Under the pieces are notes generated by a model. That model did no database searches. It worked only from the letters and a program-made list of their open reading frames with translations, and was not told the origin of the DNA. From contig JABJKS010000083.1 of the NCBI GenBank assembly GCA_018660265.1, positions 1 through 47,396 of the forward strand: DNA of 47,396 nt, given 5' to 3'. Both the position numbers and the translations under genes were made by a program. The stretch's first letter is position 1; each line of letters starts with the position of its first letter. This stretch comes from Rhodospirillaceae bacterium. GTDB taxonomy: Bacteria; Pseudomonadota; Alphaproteobacteria; GCA-2731375. This document shows positions 8,192-16,629 of this stretch, piece after piece.

Positions 8192-9217
8192 TTAACCCGT
8201 TTTCGAGCCATCGGCAAAGGCATCTGAATGGCTTTCCCGATAGCTTGCAAAATCGCCCAGGGCATCAGCCTCGTAAACTGATCGGCCAATGGCCCGGGTT
8301 AAACAGTCTGCGGCCAGGGCACCAATATGCGACACAGAACGGATACCCGGCGCGGGCAATGGGATTTTCGTCGTCGAAAGGGCAAACACCACATCACCGT
8401 CGAACGGCGTGTGAATAGGGCGGATGGCCCGTGCCATACCGTCATGCGCCATCATCGCGACGCGCTTTGCCTGGGCCTTGTCCAGGGTCGCATTGGTGGC
8501 GACCACGGCCAGGGTGGTATTGCCGCCCAAATGACCGTCCGCGACCACATCATCCTCCCCATGGCTGACAGCGCCGGGGGCGTGTTGCTGCCCCATTTCG
8601 CCGTCCCGTTCCAGGACCCATGCGTTCAGGCTGCCGGTACCTGGTATCACGGTCGCGCCGAACGGGTTGGTGATTACCAGGGCTGCGACCTGCAAGCCAT
8701 GCTCATCAACCGCCGAGGCACTGCCCAGGCCGGCTTTCAGGGGCCCGGCAGAGGCACCCAGACCGGCACCGATGTTGCCAAGGGAAAAATCCTCTCCCAG
8801 GTCGTCACAGGCCGCCCGTGCCAGAACATCGTAGGCCGGGCAAGTCCCCCAATTTTTTTCGCCACCCATGCCGAGATCATTGATAATGGCACCGGGCACA
8901 ATGGGCACGCGCCAGCTGCCGTAGGTAAAGCCCCGTTCGTGGTCATACAACCAACGGACCACCGCATCACCGGCGGCCAGGCCATATACGGAGCCCCCCG
9001 ATAGACAAACGGCATCAATGCGTTCGATCATACAGGTGGGGTCCAGCAAATCCGTCTCGCGGGTGCCGGGGGCGGCACCGCGCACATCGCCGGAGGCCAC
9101 CGCGCCGTCTTCGGCCATCACAACCGTGACGCCTGATCGGGCCGCACTATCGGCGGCATTGCCAACCATCAGGCCATCAACGTCAGTCAATAAATTACGC
9201 GGGCCAGGTTTGATCAT
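8192..9217 (-). CDS. P1 family peptidase (DmpA/BapA-type aminopeptidase)
   Basis: This 341-residue protein matches the P1 (S58) family of N-terminal nucleophile hydrolases, which cleave themselves into two chains and act as D-/L- or beta-aminopeptidases. N-terminal residues 1-20 (LTDVDGLMVGNAAD) and SGGSVYGLAAGDAVVRWL (about 73-90) are characteristic. The expected self-cleavage point is within GGNTTLAVVATNA, making Thr234 the probable nucleophile. No signal peptide is visible, so it is probably cytoplasmic. It lies 70 nt upstream of the solute-binding protein gene on the same strand, which suggests peptide uptake and cleavage as a unit. A twin dyad repeat precedes it. Confidence 0.9.
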   Translation of the reverse strand: MIKPGPRNLLTDVDGLMVGNAADSAARSGVTVVMAEDGAVASGDVRGAAPGTRETDLLDPTCMIERIDAVCLSGGSVYGLAAGDAVVRWLYDHERGFTYGSWRVPIVPGAIINDLGMGGEKNWGTCPAYDVLARAACDDLGEDFSLGNIGAGLGASAGPLKAGLGSASAVDEHGLQVAALVITNPFGATVIPGTGSLNAWVLERDGEMGQQHAPGAVSHGEDDVVADGHLGGNTTLAVVATNATLDKAQAKRVAMMAHDGMARAIRPIHTPFDGDVVFALSTTKIPLPAPGIRSVSHIGALAADCLTRAIGRSVYEADALGDFASYRESHSDAFADGSKTG

Positions 9218-9283
9218 TTTTTCTTATCGCAAATCCAACAAATCAGGATGGCGACGGTACCCCCCGGCACGTTATTGGTCAAT

Positions 9284-9326
9284 GGACTGCCGACCTGTCG
9301 GTCAGGGGACTGCCGACCTGTCGGTC
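9284..9326. promoter_or_regulatory. Twin dyad sites (20 bp, two direct copies), putative operators
   Basis: GGACTGCCGACCTGTCGGTC occurs at 9284-9303 and again, identically, at 9307-9326, a 23-bp repeat period. Each copy contains the inverted repeat CCGAC-CT-GTCGG. The pair sits in the 170-bp spacer between the divergent P1 peptidase and flavoprotein genes. Two identical dyads near two helical turns apart suggest cooperative binding of a dimeric repressor such as a TetR-type regulator, but no regulator gene adjoins and a simple tandem duplication is possible. Confidence 0.5.
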
Positions 9327-9387
9327 TGTGGATTGCCCGGCTAGATGATATATGAAATGCTCTGACAAAGACGTTGTGGGAGGTGTC

Positions 9388-10584
9388 ATGCCGGATTTAG
9401 TGATAGTGGGCGGCGGCTATGCGGGTCTATGGGCCGCCATGGCGGCGGCGCGGCGGGCAACCGATGCAGGTCAGGCGTTGAACATTCGTCTGTTGTCAAA
9501 AGACCCTTACCTGACCCATCGGCCACGTCTTTATGAACGAAACCCCGGGGACATGCGCTCTGCCCTGGCCCCTGTGTTGGAGCCCATCGGAGTGGATCTC
9601 GTGGTAGGGGAGGCAACCGCCATTGATCCGATCCGCCAGCTGGTTCAAATGGGACCAAAGGACGGCAACGCTGTCGACGACCACTATGACGCCTTGATCC
9701 TGGCAGCGGGCAGCGTGCTGCGAGCACCCCCCATAGATGTGAGCAAGGGACGGCTTTGGAGCGTTGACGATATGTCTGCCGCAATCGCCCTGGATCAACA
9801 CCTTGAACAAATCATGGCCATGCCCAGCGATCAGACAGTCGTCATCGTCGGTGCGGGGTTCACCGGGATTGAGCTGGCAACGGAAATGCGTGACCGATTG
9901 GCAGAACATGGCGGCGATGAACGCGCCAAATTGGCACGGATTGTCCTGGTGGATACGGCGGCAACGGTCAGCGCGGATCTGGGCCCTGGTCCACGGCCCC
10001 ATATTCTGGCCGCGCTGGAGACGGCAGGGGTAGAGGTTCGCCTGAACACAACAGTGGCACGGGTTGAAGGTGACGACGTAACCTTGAGCGACGGCGAACT
10101 GCTTAGGGCTGCAACGGTCATTGGCACCACCGGGGCCCAGGCCAATGGCCTGGCAGGTCAGTTGGCAACCGCTTTAGACATAAAGACCGACCCAGCGGGC
10201 CGTCTGGAGGTTGATACAAGCCTGGCCGTAATCGGGGGTCGGAATATCTTTGCCGCCGGTGATATCGCCCATGCCATGACCGACCCCACAAGCGGCAACC
10301 ATCCCGCACTGATGTCCTGTCAGCACGCCATGCCCATGGGCAAGTACGCCGGGCATAATGCTGCCGCACTTCTTTTGGGGCAAATGACATTGCCTTATGA
10401 ACAGGCCCGCTATGTCACCTGCCTGGACCTTGGCCCCTGGGGTGCGGTCTTCACCACCGGGTGGGAACGGCAGGTTGAATTGACCGGCGCGGAGGCCAAG
10501 GCCCGCAAGCAGTTCATTATGAATGAGGTTATCTATCCGCCCAGCAATGATCGAGATGCGATCCTGGAAGCGGGCGGCATCTAA
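9388..10584 (+). CDS. FAD-dependent pyridine nucleotide oxidoreductase, NDH-2-like
   Basis: The 398-residue flavoprotein has two Rossmann motifs: LVIVGGGYAGLWAA at the N-terminus for FAD and VVIVGAGFTGIELATEM near residue 150 for NAD(P)H, plus the late FAD motif NIFAAGDIAHA near 293. This fits type II NADH dehydrogenases and related FAD oxidoreductases; there is no redox-active CxxxxC, which argues against disulfide reductases. The start at 9388 is chosen because GGGAGGT precedes it and the FAD motif begins at once; the longer frame from 9352 adds 12 unlike residues. A clear C-terminal membrane anchor is not obvious. It is divergent from the P1 peptidase and its stop overlaps the SAM hydrolase gene's stop by 4 nt. 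Confidence 0.88.
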   Translation: MPDLVIVGGGYAGLWAAMAAARRATDAGQALNIRLLSKDPYLTHRPRLYERNPGDMRSALAPVLEPIGVDLVVGEATAIDPIRQLVQMGPKDGNAVDDHYDALILAAGSVLRAPPIDVSKGRLWSVDDMSAAIALDQHLEQIMAMPSDQTVVIVGAGFTGIELATEMRDRLAEHGGDERAKLARIVLVDTAATVSADLGPGPRPHILAALETAGVEVRLNTTVARVEGDDVTLSDGELLRAATVIGTTGAQANGLAGQLATALDIKTDPAGRLEVDTSLAVIGGRNIFAAGDIAHAMTDPTSGNHPALMSCQHAMPMGKYAGHNAAALLLGQMTLPYEQARYVTCLDLGPWGAVFTTGWERQVELTGAEAKARKQFIMNEVIYPPSNDRDAILEAGGI

Positions 10585-11327
10585 ATAAGCGCCACCGCGC
10601 TGCCCAGGCGCAAACCTAGTTGTTGCGCCGCGCTGCCTTGATTGACGGCGATTTCGACCAAACCGTTGGCATTTTCGTACCAGAACGCCTGGCCTGTGGG
10701 GACATCGCCAAAGGTGTTGGCGCGCGATAATTCCTGGCCACCTATTCCAAGTTTTTGCGTCGCTTTCAAGCCGGCGGCGCGCAGGCCGGTCATGGCATTG
10801 CCGAAATGGTCCAGATAGATCACCTGGGCCAGATCATCGGGCCAGGCGGGGCAGCGCCAGTCAGTATCGGAGATGTCGGCAACCGCGACGCTGTCGCCGC
10901 AGGCATAGGCAGCTGCCACAGGGGCAAACAGATCGCGGCCATGAAACGAAGGCGCCAGGTGGTCCGGCTGCCAGGATATGCGCTGGGCGGCCATATTCGT
11001 CGCGCGGCGGGCGACAATTTCAAACAGGCCATTGCCCGGCCCGACAAAGATATGACCATCGGCGCGGAGAACCATGCCGGGGCGGTTGCCACCAACACCG
11101 GGATCAACCACACCGAGGAAGATCGTGCCCGGGGAAAATTCCCCCACATGGGCCGCCAGCAGATAGCTTGCGGCCCGGATATCATAGTTTGGTACATCGG
11201 CGAACAAATCAACGACGGTAGATTTTGGCGCACCCATATGCAGCACCGCCCGCATCTGCCCCATATAGGAACTGCCGATGCCGAAGTCTGTAAACAACAC
11301 AATCATCGGCGCATTCGCGGCGATCAT
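10581..11327 (-). CDS. SAM hydroxide adenosyltransferase (DUF62, SAM hydrolase)
   Basis: This 248-residue protein belongs to the chlorinase/fluorinase-like DUF62 family. The hydroxide adenosyltransferases of this family split S-adenosylmethionine into adenosine and methionine. Motifs include IVLFTDFGIGSSYMGQMRAV near the N-terminus, FLGVVDPGVGG (about 91-101), FVGPGNGLF (about 114-122) and FHGRDLFAPVAA (about 148-159). The ATG at 11327 overlaps the TGA of the histidine kinase gene (ATGA), so translation is probably coupled. A second start at 11306 (MIVLFTDFG) is possible. Its 3' end overlaps the convergent flavoprotein gene. The adenosine product could be salvaged by the adenosine kinase encoded at 24553. 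Confidence 0.92.
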   Translation of the reverse strand: MIAANAPMIVLFTDFGIGSSYMGQMRAVLHMGAPKSTVVDLFADVPNYDIRAASYLLAAHVGEFSPGTIFLGVVDPGVGGNRPGMVLRADGHIFVGPGNGLFEIVARRATNMAAQRISWQPDHLAPSFHGRDLFAPVAAAYACGDSVAVADISDTDWRCPAWPDDLAQVIYLDHFGNAMTGLRAAGLKATQKLGIGGQELSRANTFGDVPTGQAFWYENANGLVEIAVNQGSAAQQLGLRLGSAVALI

Positions 11328-12781
11328 ACTGGCCCGCCCGGCAAATCGATACGAAAGACCGTGCCGCGATCATCGCTGGAAACGAGTGTCAGATTACCGC
11401 CATGAGCCTGGGTCAGCTCCTTGGCGATGGTCAGGCCCAGGCCGGTGCCCCCGGCCCTGGCCGAACCTGTAAAGGCCTCAAATAAATGCTCCCGGGCCCG
11501 CGCCGGCAACCCGGGACCACTGTCACTGAATTCAATGATCGCGCCTGCGGCACCCCAATTTGCGGTCACGGAAATTTCACCCGGCTTTGTACCTGGGTCC
11601 AGCGCCTGAATGGAATTCCGGGCCAAGTTCATCAAAACGCGGAAAATCTGCTCCCGGTCCGCATCCAGGATAATCTCGTCCCCGACCCTGTTGTGCAGCT
11701 GAATGCTGCCATCATCAGGCAGGCCGGCAGCACTCGCCATATCATCCACCAATGTTCGCAATGGAAAGGTCGTGGGCTTTGGTGCGGCCTCGTCCGCGCG
11801 CCCAAAGCTCAAGGATTGACTACACAAATCTATGGCCCGGTCGATGGATTGCATCAGGCGCGGGGCGATCTGGCGCACGGTCGGGTCCTCCACATCGCCC
11901 AGACGGTCGGATACCAATTGTGCCGTAGCCAGAATGTTGCGCAGATCGTGGTTGATCTTGCTAACCGCGACGCCCAGAGCGGTCAGATGCCCCTTTTGGG
12001 TCAGGGCGGTGCGCAAACCATCCTGCATATGGCGCAATTCCCGCTGCGCGGTGCCAATCTCGTCGCCACGGGTGCTATCGGAAATGACCGCATTGGCATT
12101 TTCCGGTGCCTTGCGAAACGCCACCATGGACGCCGTGATGCGCCGCATGGGCAACACCATCAACAGCCGCAGGGACAGGAAAACCAGGCCTGCGGTCAAC
12201 AGTGAAATGACCAGGGACAGCTTCACAATGTTGGTGGAATAATCGATCATCGCCTTATGCAGCAATGCCTCGTCCACGATCACATCCAGGCTGCCTTCCG
12301 ACTGATCGGGAAAACTTCCCACCACCCGCAGCGTACGTCCACCCTCGGCCAAGGTCGTGAAAGCATCAGCAATCAATTGCATCGCATCGGCACCGCGTAG
12401 ATCATAGGTGAAATCCACCGTCGGGGGCACCTCCTCCATCAACATCATTGTGCGCGCCTCCCGCCGCTTCAGGACGATGCCCCGGACCATGGCGTTGGAG
12501 AGGAGTTCAAGCATCAATGATTTGCTGACCACATTGTCCGGTGTCGCCTTAAGGGCCAGGGAAGCCAGATGGGCATCGGCAATCCGGTTTTCCAAGAATG
12601 TCAGGCGAAAGCGCGCGATAGACGGGACATAAATCAACACTTCGCTCAACATGACGAACACAGCCGTGAGAACCAGCAAACGGGCGGATAGGCCGCGCAG
12701 CCAGCGTGGCAGCGTGCGCCGGGATTTTCCTACGTTCCGAACTTTCTCCATCATAGGGAAAGGTAGCTCATTTCGCAGCAT
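11324..12781 (-). CDS. Membrane sensor histidine kinase (orphan)
   Basis: The 485-residue protein has a transmembrane segment at about 31-52, a variable periplasmic domain to about 180, a second membrane segment at about 187-210, a HAMP-like linker, then the kinase core. The phosphoacceptor is His278 in KINHDLRNIL, the N box is NLARNSIQAL (385-394), the G1 box DSGPGLP (420-426) and G2 GTGLGLTIAK (445-454). The core resembles PAS-less HWE-unlike, NtrB/PhoR-type kinases. No response regulator is adjacent; the nearest receiver, at 38837, is CpdR-like and has its own known partners in other species. It forms a two-gene unit with the SAM hydrolase gene, with a 4-nt overlap. Confidence 0.9.
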   Translation of the reverse strand: MLRNELPFPMMEKVRNVGKSRRTLPRWLRGLSARLLVLTAVFVMLSEVLIYVPSIARFRLTFLENRIADAHLASLALKATPDNVVSKSLMLELLSNAMVRGIVLKRREARTMMLMEEVPPTVDFTYDLRGADAMQLIADAFTTLAEGGRTLRVVGSFPDQSEGSLDVIVDEALLHKAMIDYSTNIVKLSLVISLLTAGLVFLSLRLLMVLPMRRITASMVAFRKAPENANAVISDSTRGDEIGTAQRELRHMQDGLRTALTQKGHLTALGVAVSKINHDLRNILATAQLVSDRLGDVEDPTVRQIAPRLMQSIDRAIDLCSQSLSFGRADEAAPKPTTFPLRTLVDDMASAAGLPDDGSIQLHNRVGDEIILDADREQIFRVLMNLARNSIQALDPGTKPGEISVTANWGAAGAIIEFSDSGPGLPARAREHLFEAFTGSARAGGTGLGLTIAKELTQAHGGNLTLVSSDDRGTVFRIDLPGGPV

Positions 12782-12805
12782 TCGCCCATATCACGGTTGT
12801 TAGCG

Positions 12806-14095
12806 TTAACGTTTTCGTGGCCAGACAAGCCAGACAAAGGATAGGACCTGGGCCAATGCCACCGCCATGAAAGCCCAAAGATAGGCGATCTTGGGGTAGC
12901 TGCCCCCTGCCGCCATTGGCCACAACTCAATGATCCAGCCCATGCCCCATTGAAAAGCAAAGGCCGTGCCAAAGACTAAGACATTGGCTGCCGTATTGGC
13001 ACGGGCTGATTGCTCCAGCGGAAAATACTGGGACAAAGCGGCGAAGACCAACGCGGTGAGGATGACCACGGCACCCACATACGCCCACAGCAGGTAGCTT
13101 GAGGGCAAAATATCGGTGATCAGCAACAGCATACCGATGACGGAAAACAGGCCGGCAAAGCCACAGACCCCAACCATGTCACAGCCCAGGCGCTGCAGAC
13201 CAGAGGCAAACAGCCCGCTGCCAACAACACCGACGATCATGCCTATGGCCATAACGGTCAGGTGGGCGGCGGCATCAACCTGGTTCAGACCATCCACTTC
13301 CGATAACCAGGGTCCCGCCCACAGGCCCTGAATGGCCATGTAAGATCCGGTGCAGATGGCCATCAGAGGTACAATGCGCCAAAAGTATGCATCCTTGTAA
13401 ATCTGGCCGATTTCCCTGATCTGGCTGGCCAGGCTGCCCGTAGCGGTACTGTTGGGCCGTTCGGGCACGACCAATAGAATCAGGGCGGCGACAACCAGGG
13501 TAACGCCGGCCAATGCCATGAACATTTGCCGCCAATCCATGGAGTGCATGGCAATTTCCACCGGTGTCGTAGCCGCCAGCACGCCCATGCCGCCACAGGC
13601 GAAATACCAGCCGTTGACCAGGGCGACCCGGTTCAGGGGAAACCACAAGACGATGCCCTTCAATCCGGCCATCAGACCGCCCGAGACGCCAAAGCCGATC
13701 AGGGCCCGGGCCACGATCAGGGTAGAGACACTTTCCCCCTTGGCGAACAACAAGGCACCCAAAGCCGCGACACAATACAACGTACCCTGTACCCGGCGCG
13801 GACCATAGCGATCCAGCAGCAGGCCCAGAGGGATTTGAAAGGCGGCAAAGGCCAGAAAATAGGCCGACGACATCAAACCAAGATCCGCCGGCCCCAGGCC
13901 GATGTCCTGGCGCAGGTAAGGTGCCACAACCGCATTGACGGAGCGGTAGAAATAGGAGAAGAAATAGCCGCAGGCGAACGGCATGAAGACAAGCAGCAGG
14001 GCGCGCGCCATGCTGGCGGGACGGCTGGGGGTTTCTGTATCTGTATCGACGGCTGCCACGGAACTATGACTAGAACATGATGGCATGAAGCGCAA
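12806..14095 (-). CDS. MFS transporter
   Basis: This 429-residue protein has about 12 hydrophobic segments and the major facilitator signature between helices 2 and 3 (GLLLDRYGPRRVQ). The N-terminus FSYFYRSVNAVVAPYLRQD resembles the family that includes hexose-phosphate and small organic-acid permeases. The first 25 residues are polar, so the start could be 14095 or 14086 (MPSCSSHSS). The gene is divergent from psuG with only about 30 nt between starts, so shared control and a role in nucleoside or pseudouridine movement are possible, but this is inference from position alone. Confidence 0.9.
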   Translation of the reverse strand: MRFMPSCSSHSSVAAVDTDTETPSRPASMARALLLVFMPFACGYFFSYFYRSVNAVVAPYLRQDIGLGPADLGLMSSAYFLAFAAFQIPLGLLLDRYGPRRVQGTLYCVAALGALLFAKGESVSTLIVARALIGFGVSGGLMAGLKGIVLWFPLNRVALVNGWYFACGGMGVLAATTPVEIAMHSMDWRQMFMALAGVTLVVAALILLVVPERPNSTATGSLASQIREIGQIYKDAYFWRIVPLMAICTGSYMAIQGLWAGPWLSEVDGLNQVDAAAHLTVMAIGMIVGVVGSGLFASGLQRLGCDMVGVCGFAGLFSVIGMLLLITDILPSSYLLWAYVGAVVILTALVFAALSQYFPLEQSARANTAANVLVFGTAFAFQWGMGWIIELWPMAAGGSYPKIAYLWAFMAVALAQVLSFVWLVWPRKR

Positions 14096-14126
14096 ATGTC
14101 ACTCGGGGCGAACGGGAAAATATCTG

Positions 14127-15071
14127 ATGGATGAGCCGCTACTTTTAGCCGCGGAAGTTGCCGACGCCTTGGCGGAAAATCGACCCATCGTCGCCCTGGA
14201 AAGCAGCATCGTCGCCCAAGGATTACCCGAACCCGATAATCTGCGTGTCGGCCAGGGCATGCAGGATGCGGTTCGTCAGCATGGGGCTGTGCCTGCGATG
14301 ACGGCGGTGCTGGATGGCCGGGTGCGCGTTGGCTTGAGCGTTGATGATATGACCCGCCTGGCAGCCCACCCTGATGGCCGCAAATGCGGGGCCCGGGATC
14401 TCGGGCCCGCGTTGGCCCTCGGTCTGGCCGGTGCCACCACGGTTTCAGCAACAGTCACAATCGCCGCCGCCGCCGGTATTGCGGTTTTCGGTACCGGGGG
14501 CATTGGCGGCGTACATCGGATGGCCCCAGGGTCTGGCACGTCTCCAAAAGCGGATATATCAGCCGACCTTTTGGCCATGTCACGGGTCCGGGTCGCCGTG
14601 GTCAGCAGCGGGGCCAAATCCTTGCTGGATCTGCCCACCACCCTGGAAACATTGGAGGCCCTGGGCGTGCCGGTCCTGGGCTTTGGCTGCGACCGCTTCC
14701 CGGCTTTTTATACGGCGGAAAGTGACCTGAACGTGACCTACCGCTTTGACGATATGGCGATGTTGGCGGCGGCCCTGCGGGGCCATTGGGCCCTGCCCCA
14801 TACGGGCGGTGCCCTGGTTTGCAACCCGCCCCCCGAAGAAGTTGCCATGGCCGCGGATGAGGTTGAGGCGTTGGTCCTGGATGCGACGGCTGCCGCACAC
14901 GCTGCCGGTATTTCGGGGGGCGAATTGACCCCGTTCGTGCTGTCCCATATGCGACGGGCATCCGGCGATCAAACTCTGCGCGTCAATGCCGCCCTGGCCA
15001 TCGCCAACGCAGGCCTGGCGGGTAAGTTGGCGGCCAGCTTGGCGATCAGCTTGAAGGATCCGGCATTATGA
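14127..15071 (+). CDS. psuG: Pseudouridine-5'-phosphate glycosidase
   Basis: PsuG reversibly cleaves the C-C glycosidic bond of pseudouridine 5'-phosphate to ribose 5-phosphate and uracil. The 314-residue product carries the family blocks VALESSIVAQGLP near residue 20, SATVTIAAAAGIAVFGTGGIGGVHR (given here in part: GTGGIGGVHR near 135), VVSSGAKSLLDLPTTLE near 165 and FPAFYT near 195. The start at 14127 (MDEPLLLAAEV) fits homologues better than the 14-residue longer frame from 14085, which overlaps the MFS start. The usual partner, pseudouridine kinase PsuK, is not adjacent; the only PfkB-family gene here, at 24553, looks like adenosine kinase. The stop overlaps the start of the GST gene (ATGA). 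Confidence 0.93.
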   Translation: MDEPLLLAAEVADALAENRPIVALESSIVAQGLPEPDNLRVGQGMQDAVRQHGAVPAMTAVLDGRVRVGLSVDDMTRLAAHPDGRKCGARDLGPALALGLAGATTVSATVTIAAAAGIAVFGTGGIGGVHRMAPGSGTSPKADISADLLAMSRVRVAVVSSGAKSLLDLPTTLETLEALGVPVLGFGCDRFPAFYTAESDLNVTYRFDDMAMLAAALRGHWALPHTGGALVCNPPPEEVAMAADEVEALVLDATAAAHAAGISGGELTPFVLSHMRRASGDQTLRVNAALAIANAGLAGKLAASLAISLKDPAL

Positions 15072-15697
15072 AACCAGTACTCCACGGCTATGAATTCAGC
15101 GTCTATTGCAGAATTGTTCTGGCCGTCTGTCATGAAAAGGGCGTCGAGATTGACTGGGTGGAGGTTAATCCATTTGCCGATCCGGAAGCCAAAGACTATC
15201 GCCAACACCACCCTTTTAACCGGGTGCCTGCCCTGCGGCATGGGGATTTTGCGTTGTACGAGACCACCGCCATTTGCCGCTATATTGATGAGGTCTTTCC
15301 CGGCCCATCCCTGCAGCCCACCGATCCCCGGCAACGGGCCCGCATGGCCCAGATCATCGCCGTGACCGACGCCTACGTCTATTGGCCCCTGGTGCGCCAG
15401 GTCTTCTCCCACCGGGTATTTGAGCCCCGCGCGGGAAGCCTGGGTGATGAGAACGAAATTCTGGCGGGCCTTAGCCGCGCCAAAGAGGCCCTGGCGGCCC
15501 TGGAAGACTTGGCGTCGGATGAAACCCATCTTGCCGGTCGTGAAATTTCCCTGGCCGATTTTCATCTGGGCGCAATGATCGACTATTTTGTCCGCGCGGA
15601 AGAAGGCGCGGCATTGTTGGCGCAATATCCAAAAATTAGCCGTTGGTGGTCGAGCCTGAAAGATCGCGACAGCTTGGTCGCGACAGATCCGCTTTAA
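15068..15697 (+). CDS. Glutathione S-transferase family protein
   Basis: The 209-residue protein has the thioredoxin-like N domain (residues 1-80; FSVYCRIVLAVCHEKG, NRVPALRHGDFALYETTAICRYID with the conserved cis-proline and glutathione-contacting E/T) and an all-alpha C domain (about 90-205; LADFHLGAMIDYF). The likely catalytic residue is Ser or Cys at FSVYC near residues 11-14. It starts inside the psuG stop (ATGA overlap), which implies translational coupling with that gene, an unusual pairing. Its stop shares TTAA with the stop of convergent speE. The substrate is unknown. Confidence 0.92.
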   Translation: MKPVLHGYEFSVYCRIVLAVCHEKGVEIDWVEVNPFADPEAKDYRQHHPFNRVPALRHGDFALYETTAICRYIDEVFPGPSLQPTDPRQRARMAQIIAVTDAYVYWPLVRQVFSHRVFEPRAGSLGDENEILAGLSRAKEALAALEDLASDETHLAGREISLADFHLGAMIDYFVRAEEGAALLAQYPKISRWWSSLKDRDSLVATDPL

Positions 15698-16542
15698 TCG
15701 ATCAAGCTCTGCAAATACGGCGGCACGGCGAAGGCGCCCAGGTGCACCTGCGGGCTGTAGTACTGCAAGGCCAGGCCCCGGGCGGTCTGCCGCGCCGCCA
15801 GGTCCACCATGGGCAACGCGCCGGCATCTGTGTGGGCTGAGGCGCAGCCGAACGCCATCGTCCCGCCCATATAGGTGGGCACCGCAGCGAAATAAAAGCG
15901 TGGATATGAAAACAACCCCTTGAAGGCCCGGGCAGATGCCGCCAGTTCGTCACCTTGGATGAACGGCACGCCGTTCTGGGTGACCAGAATGCCGGATGGC
16001 GTCAAACAACGGCGACAGTTGCCGTAGAATTCCGGGCTGAAGAGGGCGGCACCGGGGCCAATGGGATCGGTGGAATCTATAATAATCACATCAAAGCGTC
16101 TGTCTGTCCCGGTCAGAAATCTGGCACCGTCTTCAATGCGCAATTCCGTGCGCGGATCGTCAAACGCCTGACCACAGATCATGCCCAAATGTTCCTGGGC
16201 CAGCGCCACCACCTGTGCATCCAGCTCAATCATGGTGACGCGGTCCACCGGGTGTTTAAGAACTTCTTCCAGGCAGCCGCCATCACCACCGCCAATGATC
16301 AGAACCTCGGCTGGATTTTCCAGGGCCAGCAAGGGCACGTGGGCCAGCATTTCATGATAAATGAATTCATCCCGTGTCGTGGTCTGGATCACGTCGTCAA
16401 GCACCAGCACCCGCCCCAACAGCGCATTGTCAAATATCAGGACCGATTGAAAATCCGTTTGCCCGCGATGAACCAATTGATCCATCCGAATGCCCGCCTG
16501 CAATTCAGGATGCAGGGTTTCGTGAAACCACGTCTCTGTCAT
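15694..16542 (-). CDS. speE: Spermidine synthase (polyamine aminopropyltransferase)
   Basis: SpeE transfers an aminopropyl group from decarboxylated SAM to putrescine. The protein has the N-terminal beta domain (TETWFHETLHPELQAGIRMD), the SAM-binding loop VLIIGGGDGGCLEEVLKH near residue 85, the acidic ribose-binding residue in VTMIELDAQVV, and the active-site motif IIIDSTDPIGPGAALFSPEFY near 160-180. The length of about 282 is normal for bacterial SpeE. The start at 16542 (MTETWFHE) matches homologues; 16548 adds two residues. No speD or decarboxylase gene lies nearby. The 3' end overlaps the GST gene tail-to-tail by 4 nt. Confidence 0.95.
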   Translation of the reverse strand: MTETWFHETLHPELQAGIRMDQLVHRGQTDFQSVLIFDNALLGRVLVLDDVIQTTTRDEFIYHEMLAHVPLLALENPAEVLIIGGGDGGCLEEVLKHPVDRVTMIELDAQVVALAQEHLGMICGQAFDDPRTELRIEDGARFLTGTDRRFDVIIIDSTDPIGPGAALFSPEFYGNCRRCLTPSGILVTQNGVPFIQGDELAASARAFKGLFSYPRFYFAAVPTYMGGTMAFGCASAHTDAGALPMVDLAARQTARGLALQYYSPQVHLGAFAVPPYLQSLID

Positions 16543-16629
16543 GCCCAATTGGCCCCCAATGTAAAATTGTGTCAGATGGGGTGATATCGTATTCCACGAG
16601 GGGGGAGCAAGGTCGTTCGTGCCGCGCAG

